Assembly: GCA_017649745.1 (NCBI GenBank)
Contig: JAGCGE010000392.1
Coordinates: forward strand, 1 to 8,764
DNA from: Clostridiales bacterium
Lineage (GTDB): Bacteria > Bacillota_A > Clostridia > Saccharofermentanales > Saccharofermentanaceae
Length of the DNA: 8,764 nt
Reading direction: 5' to 3'
The notes under the pieces were generated by a model. The model searched no databases, had not been told where the DNA came from, and saw only the letters and a list, made by a program, of their open reading frames with translations. Shown here in pieces: positions 6,481 to 8,764 of this stretch. The position numbers were made by a program, and so were the translations under genes. The stretch's first letter is position 1. Every line of letters begins with the position of its first letter.

Positions 6481-7401
6481 ATGATAGACGAGAGTTTTTA
6501 CCATGCGCCGGGCGCACCACTTGATAACAACACCGATTACCTTGTAAGGGCAACAGCTCTTGAAGGTCATGTCAGGGCTTTCGCGATCAGGACAACGAAC
6601 GCGGTAGCAGAAGCAGCAAGGATCCACAAGACATCGCCGGTAGTTACAGCTGCCCTCGGAAGATTCATAACAGGATCATTGATGCTCGCCGAAAACATGA
6701 AGGGCGATGACGATAATCAGACAACGATAATCAAAAGCAACGGACCGATCAAGGGAATGACCTGTGTCTGCGACAGCAAGGGTCATGCGAGAGCTTACCC
6801 GATCGAGTCGAACGTCGAGAGTACTTACCATAAGCCGGGCAAGCTCAATGTCGGCGAAGCAGTCGGTAAGGGAATGCTCACAGTCATCAGGGATATCGGT
6901 CTTCGTGAGCCGTATGTTGGTTCAGTAGAACTCTTGTCAGGCGAGATCGCAGAAGACTTTACATACTACCTTGCAAGTTCAGAGCAGACTCCGTCGGTGG
7001 TAGCACTTGGAGTACAGATGGATAAGGATGGCGTCAAGAACGCAGGCGGCCTTATCGTTCAGCTCATGCCGGGTGCGACGGAAGAAGATATCGATTACAT
7101 TGAGAAGCGCGCTAACGGCGGCTTCCCTGATATAACATTCCTTCTTGAAGAAGGATTCAATCCGGAGAAGATCATCGATATGTTCCTTGGAGATCCTAAA
7201 GTATGCTTCCTGAGCGGCTCGGAGGTAAGTTACAAGTGTAACTGTTCCGAAGAGAAGATGGCTAGGGGACTAGCTACTTTGAGCAAGGCAGACCTCGAGG
7301 AACTCGCGAACGATCCGAAGGGTATCGACATCGAGTGCCACTTCTGTGATAATAAGTATCACTTCACAAGCGAAGACGTGAAAAAGATACTCGAAGAATG
7401 A
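6481..7401 (+). CDS. hslO: Redox-regulated molecular chaperone Hsp33
   Basis: A 306-residue cytoplasmic holdase activated by oxidative unfolding. The N-terminal DYLVRATALEGHVRAFAIRT segment is diagnostic of the family, and the GPIKGMTCVCDSKGHARAY region is the conserved core. The C-terminal redox switch is intact, with Cys253 and Cys255 (CNC) and Cys286 and Cys289 (CHFC). That makes a CxC, 30 residues, CxxC zinc site, within the normal spacing. In the reduced state these Cys bind zinc; oxidation to disulfides releases it and exposes the client-binding surface. An extra 15 or so residues precede the usual start, MIDESFYHAPGAPLDNN, which is mildly longer than typical. AGGAAAG (6467-6473) lies 7 nt before the ATG. 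The gene ends the operon begun at 1337. Confidence 0.95.
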   Translation: MIDESFYHAPGAPLDNNTDYLVRATALEGHVRAFAIRTTNAVAEAARIHKTSPVVTAALGRFITGSLMLAENMKGDDDNQTTIIKSNGPIKGMTCVCDSKGHARAYPIESNVESTYHKPGKLNVGEAVGKGMLTVIRDIGLREPYVGSVELLSGEIAEDFTYYLASSEQTPSVVALGVQMDKDGVKNAGGLIVQLMPGATEEDIDYIEKRANGGFPDITFLLEEGFNPEKIIDMFLGDPKVCFLSGSEVSYKCNCSEEKMARGLATLSKADLEELANDPKGIDIECHFCDNKYHFTSEDVKKILEE

Positions 7402-7408
7402 TCTGAAA

Positions 7409-7450
7409 AGGGCTTAAAAGCTCTGAAAATACGGATTTTCGAGAAATTTT
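7409..7450 (+). terminator. Weak candidate terminator after hslO
   Basis: CTC-T-GAAAAT (7421-7430) can pair with ATTTTCGAG (7435-7443) around an ACGG loop, with one bulged T. It is followed by AAATTTT rather than an immediate T-run. An overlapping stem AGGGC/GCTCT (7409-7424) is also possible. The hslO operon is expected to end here because a strong promoter follows, but the hairpin is not canonical. Confidence 0.35.
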
Positions 7451-7460
7451 AAGATTATGC

Positions 7461-7489
7461 TTGCATTCACATACGAACCGTGATATATT
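7461..7489 (+). promoter_or_regulatory. Predicted strong extended -10 promoter of the S10 (rpsJ) operon
   Basis: TTGCAT (7461-7466) and TATATT (7484-7489) are separated by 17 bp, and a TG at 7481-7482 makes an extended -10. Initiation would fall near 7496, where GC-rich structured sequence begins. The 11-mer AACCGTGATAT (7476-7486) is identical to that in the promoter at 768-796. Confidence 0.78.
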
Positions 7490-7495
7490 AATCGA

Positions 7496-7761
7496 GCGCG
7501 TTTAGGCGCATCAGCTAGGAAATTGGAGATTGCCGCAATATGCGGGCTGCGCATCATCTGCGGGTAACTTCGATGGAGCGAGTCGACCAAAAGGTCGGCG
7601 ATTCTTAATAGATCCGGCAGCGTGTGTTTTGGACGACACATGCCCAGGGCCAAAGTGCAGTTCATCTGAATTGTAACTGGTTGCCTGGGTTTTTGATTGG
7701 GACTAAAAGAAACGCCCGGAAAGGTTGAGAATAAATTACAGCATTACATGGAGGAAAAAAC
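7496..7761 (+). ncRNA. Structured 5' leader RNA of the S10 ribosomal protein operon (putative attenuator)
   Basis: About 265 nt separate the predicted start of transcription from rpsJ, and they are rich in stems. Those I can see are: GCGC/GCGC (7496-7509), CCGCA/TGCGG (7533-7545, with a competing second TGCGG at 7559-7563), a 7-bp stem capped by AAAA (7582-7599), a 9-bp stem GCGTGTGTT/GACACATGC (7620-7643), and a terminator-like hairpin with a T-run (7643-7694). In E. coli the S10 leader is bound by L4, which promotes transcription termination upstream of rpsJ; the arrangement here is analogous. Whether L4 or another factor acts on it is inference. No T-box or common riboswitch consensus was recognised. 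Confidence 0.6.
7643..7694 (+). terminator. Terminator-like hairpin inside the rpsJ leader
   Basis: CCCAGG (7643-7648) pairs with CCTGGG (7684-7689), followed by TTTTT (7690-7694). The stem continues inward with GCCA/TGGT, GT/AC and GCAGTTC/GAATTGT, small bulges and an ATCT loop (7664-7667). It sits about 67 nt before the rpsJ start and after the operon's own promoter, so it should act as a conditional attenuator. The 3' arm could alternatively pair with CCCGG at 7715-7719. Confidence 0.7.
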
Positions 7762-8070
7762 ATGGCAACACAAAAGATGAGAATCAAGATTAAGGCTTAT
7801 GATCACGAGCTCCTCGACCAGAGCGCTGCAAGGATCATCGATGCAGTTCAGCGCACAGGCGCAAGCTACTCCGGCCCGATCCCACTCCCGACAGAGAAAG
7901 AGATCGTTACAATCCTTCGTTCACCTCATAAGTACAAGGATTCCCGTGAGCAGTTCGAGCAGAGAACACATAAGCGTTTGATCGACGTTTTCGCTCCAAC
8001 AGCTAAGACTGTTGAGGCACTTCAGAAGCTTGACATGCCTGCTGGTGTTTCTATCGAGCTCAAGGCTTAA
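7762..8070 (+). CDS. rpsJ: Small ribosomal subunit protein S10
   Basis: A 102-residue S10, full family length. Diagnostic segments are [60 protein letters not shown], and the closing [12 protein letters not shown]10 sits in the head of the 30S subunit and, in E. coli and other bacteria, doubles as NusE in antitermination complexes. The start is fixed by GGAGG (7750-7754), 7 nt upstream; the ATG at 7748 is out of frame. It is the first gene of the S10 operon, as in most bacteria, preceded by a long structured leader and followed after 104 nt by rplC. Confidence 0.97.
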   Translation: MATQKMRIKIKAYDHELLDQSAARIIDAVQRTGASYSGPIPLPTEKEIVTILRSPHKYKDSREQFEQRTHKRLIDVFAPTAKTVEALQKLDMPAGVSIELKA

Positions 8071-8174
8071 TAGTAAACCGCAGACTTAAATCGGACGGGC
8101 ATATGCCAATAAACCCGGATGAGGTCATGTTCACAGCGATGTGAACCAATAACCAATATAGGAGGAAAGAAAAG
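8071..8174 (+). promoter_or_regulatory. Structured rpsJ-rplC spacer
   Basis: The 104-nt spacer is longer than expected between adjacent ribosomal protein genes. It holds a perfect 7-bp hairpin GTTCACA/TGTGAAC with a GCGA (GNRA) tetraloop at 8129-8146 and a possible CGGG/CCCG stem (8096-8117) enclosing most of the palindrome GGCATATGCC (8098-8107). There is no T-run after either, so they are unlikely to terminate transcription. A role in translation, RNA stability or processing is possible but inferred. Confidence 0.45.
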
Positions 8175-8764
8175 ATGACAAAATTCATTCTTGGCAAGAA
8201 GTCAGGTATGACACAGTTGTTCGATGAGAACGGCAACGTTATCCCTGCAACCGTTATCGAATGCGAGCCTATGTACGTGCTCCAGAACAAGACGGTTGAA
8301 ACAGACGGCTACAATGCCGTTAAGGTTGCTTCAGGTTCTACAAGAGCTAAGCTCGTTAACAAGCCTGATGCAGGTCAGTTCAAAAAGGCTGACGTAGAGG
8401 TAAAGAAGTTTATCCGTGAGTTCGAGGCTGATGAGGAATATTCTCTCGGTCAGGAAATCAAGGTATCCGACATGTTTAGCGTTGGCGATCATGTTGATGT
8501 AAGCGGTGTATCCAAAGGTAAGGGTTACGCTGGTAACATCAAGCGTCACGGACAGAAGGGTGGTCCTTCTGGTCACGGTTCCATGTACCACAGAAGAGTT
8601 GGTTCTATGGGCGCTAACTCCACACCTGCTCGTGTTCTTCCTGGTAAGAAGATGCCTGGACACATGGGTGCGGTAAATTGCACAGTTCAGAATTTGAGCG
8701 TCGTTATGGTTGACGGCGAGAGGGGTATCCTCGTTCTTAGAGGAGCTATCCCAGGCCCTAAGGG
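8175..8764 (+). CDS. rplC: Large ribosomal subunit protein L3 (3' end beyond window)
   Basis: The first 196 codons of L3 are visible with no stop, so about 10-20 residues are missing at the window end. The protein begins MTKFILGKKSGMTQLFDENG, and the conserved central loop reads GKGYAGNIKRHGQKGGPSGHGS, followed by MYHRRVGSMGANSTPARV and LPGKKMPGHMG. The loop reaches toward the peptidyl transferase centre in the 50S subunit. Where E. coli L3 has the Gln methylated by PrmB, the aligned residue here appears to be Ala (SMGAN versus SIGQN), as I recall for other Firmicutes. The start is set by GGAGG at 8161-8165, 9 nt upstream. It is the second gene of the S10 operon. Confidence 0.96.
   Translation, partial: MTKFILGKKSGMTQLFDENGNVIPATVIECEPMYVLQNKTVETDGYNAVKVASGSTRAKLVNKPDAGQFKKADVEVKKFIREFEADEEYSLGQEIKVSDMFSVGDHVDVSGVSKGKGYAGNIKRHGQKGGPSGHGSMYHRRVGSMGANSTPARVLPGKKMPGHMGAVNCTVQNLSVVMVDGERGILVLRGAIPGPK

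Noticed and set aside
7414..7665. Minus-strand ORF of 83 codons in the rpsJ leader
   Set aside because: It is antisense to a promoter and structured leader, lacks a ribosome binding site and shows no family features.
7496..7761. T-box or known riboswitch in the rpsJ leader
   Set aside because: No T-box antiterminator consensus (AGGGTGG...) and no conserved core of the common riboswitches is visible; the downstream gene is a ribosomal protein, which fits an r-protein leader better.
8119..8178. Short ORF running into the rplC start as ATGA
   Set aside because: The 19-codon frame overlaps the rplC start in a way that could suggest coupling, but it has no ribosome binding site and contains the rplC GGAGG, so chance is the simpler reading.
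8331..8663. Minus-strand ORF of 110 codons opposite rplC
   Set aside because: It is antisense to clearly conserved L3 codons and has no independent support.

Overview
The window looks like chromosomal DNA of a Bacillota (Firmicutes) member, most likely a clostridial anaerobe. Evidence for this is the moderate G+C content, strong GGAGG-type ribosome binding sites, a CdaR/PucR-type regulator, a Firmicutes-like FtsEX plus coiled-coil M23 hydrolase set, and the start of an S10 ribosomal protein operon. Genus-level placement is not possible by eye. All recognised genes are on the + strand, with no transposase, phage gene, tRNA, rRNA or CRISPR array.

Layout. (1) 2-337 is the 3' end of a sugar-type ABC transporter ATPase, closed by a good intrinsic terminator (361-391). 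(2) 392-829 has no credible gene. Its right part carries a degenerate tandem repeat of about 41-43 bp, with T-tract/ACCT cores in near-perfect register from 521 to about 760. The array runs into a strong promoter (768-796) for an unrecognised two-helix membrane protein (830-1183), which has its own terminator. (3) 1337-7401 is a compact six-gene operon: a CdaR/PucR-like regulator, ftsE with a long acidic C-terminal extension, ftsX, a secreted coiled-coil M23 peptidase, a SAM methyltransferase and hslO (Hsp33). Gaps are 20, -1, 5, 15 and 2 nt. (4) 7461-7761 is a promoter and a structured leader of roughly 265 nt containing an intrinsic-terminator-like hairpin. It is followed by rpsJ (S10), a 104-nt spacer with a GNRA hairpin, and rplC (L3), cut by the window end.

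How the genes work together. FtsE (cytoplasmic ATPase) and FtsX (membrane subunit) should form a type VII ABC transmembrane signalling complex. Its likely output is the co-transcribed M23 hydrolase, whose coiled coil resembles the FtsX-binding modules of PcsB- and EnvC-like partners. The regulator at the head of the operon may tie expression of this wall-remodelling machine to a small-molecule signal. The methyltransferase and Hsp33 look like co-transcribed housekeeping passengers. The rpsJ leader suggests transcription attenuation of the ribosomal protein operon.

No wholly new system is evident. The points most worth a second look are the phased repeat array upstream of the orphan membrane protein, the acidic FtsE tail, the rpsJ leader, and an 11-bp sequence shared by two promoters.
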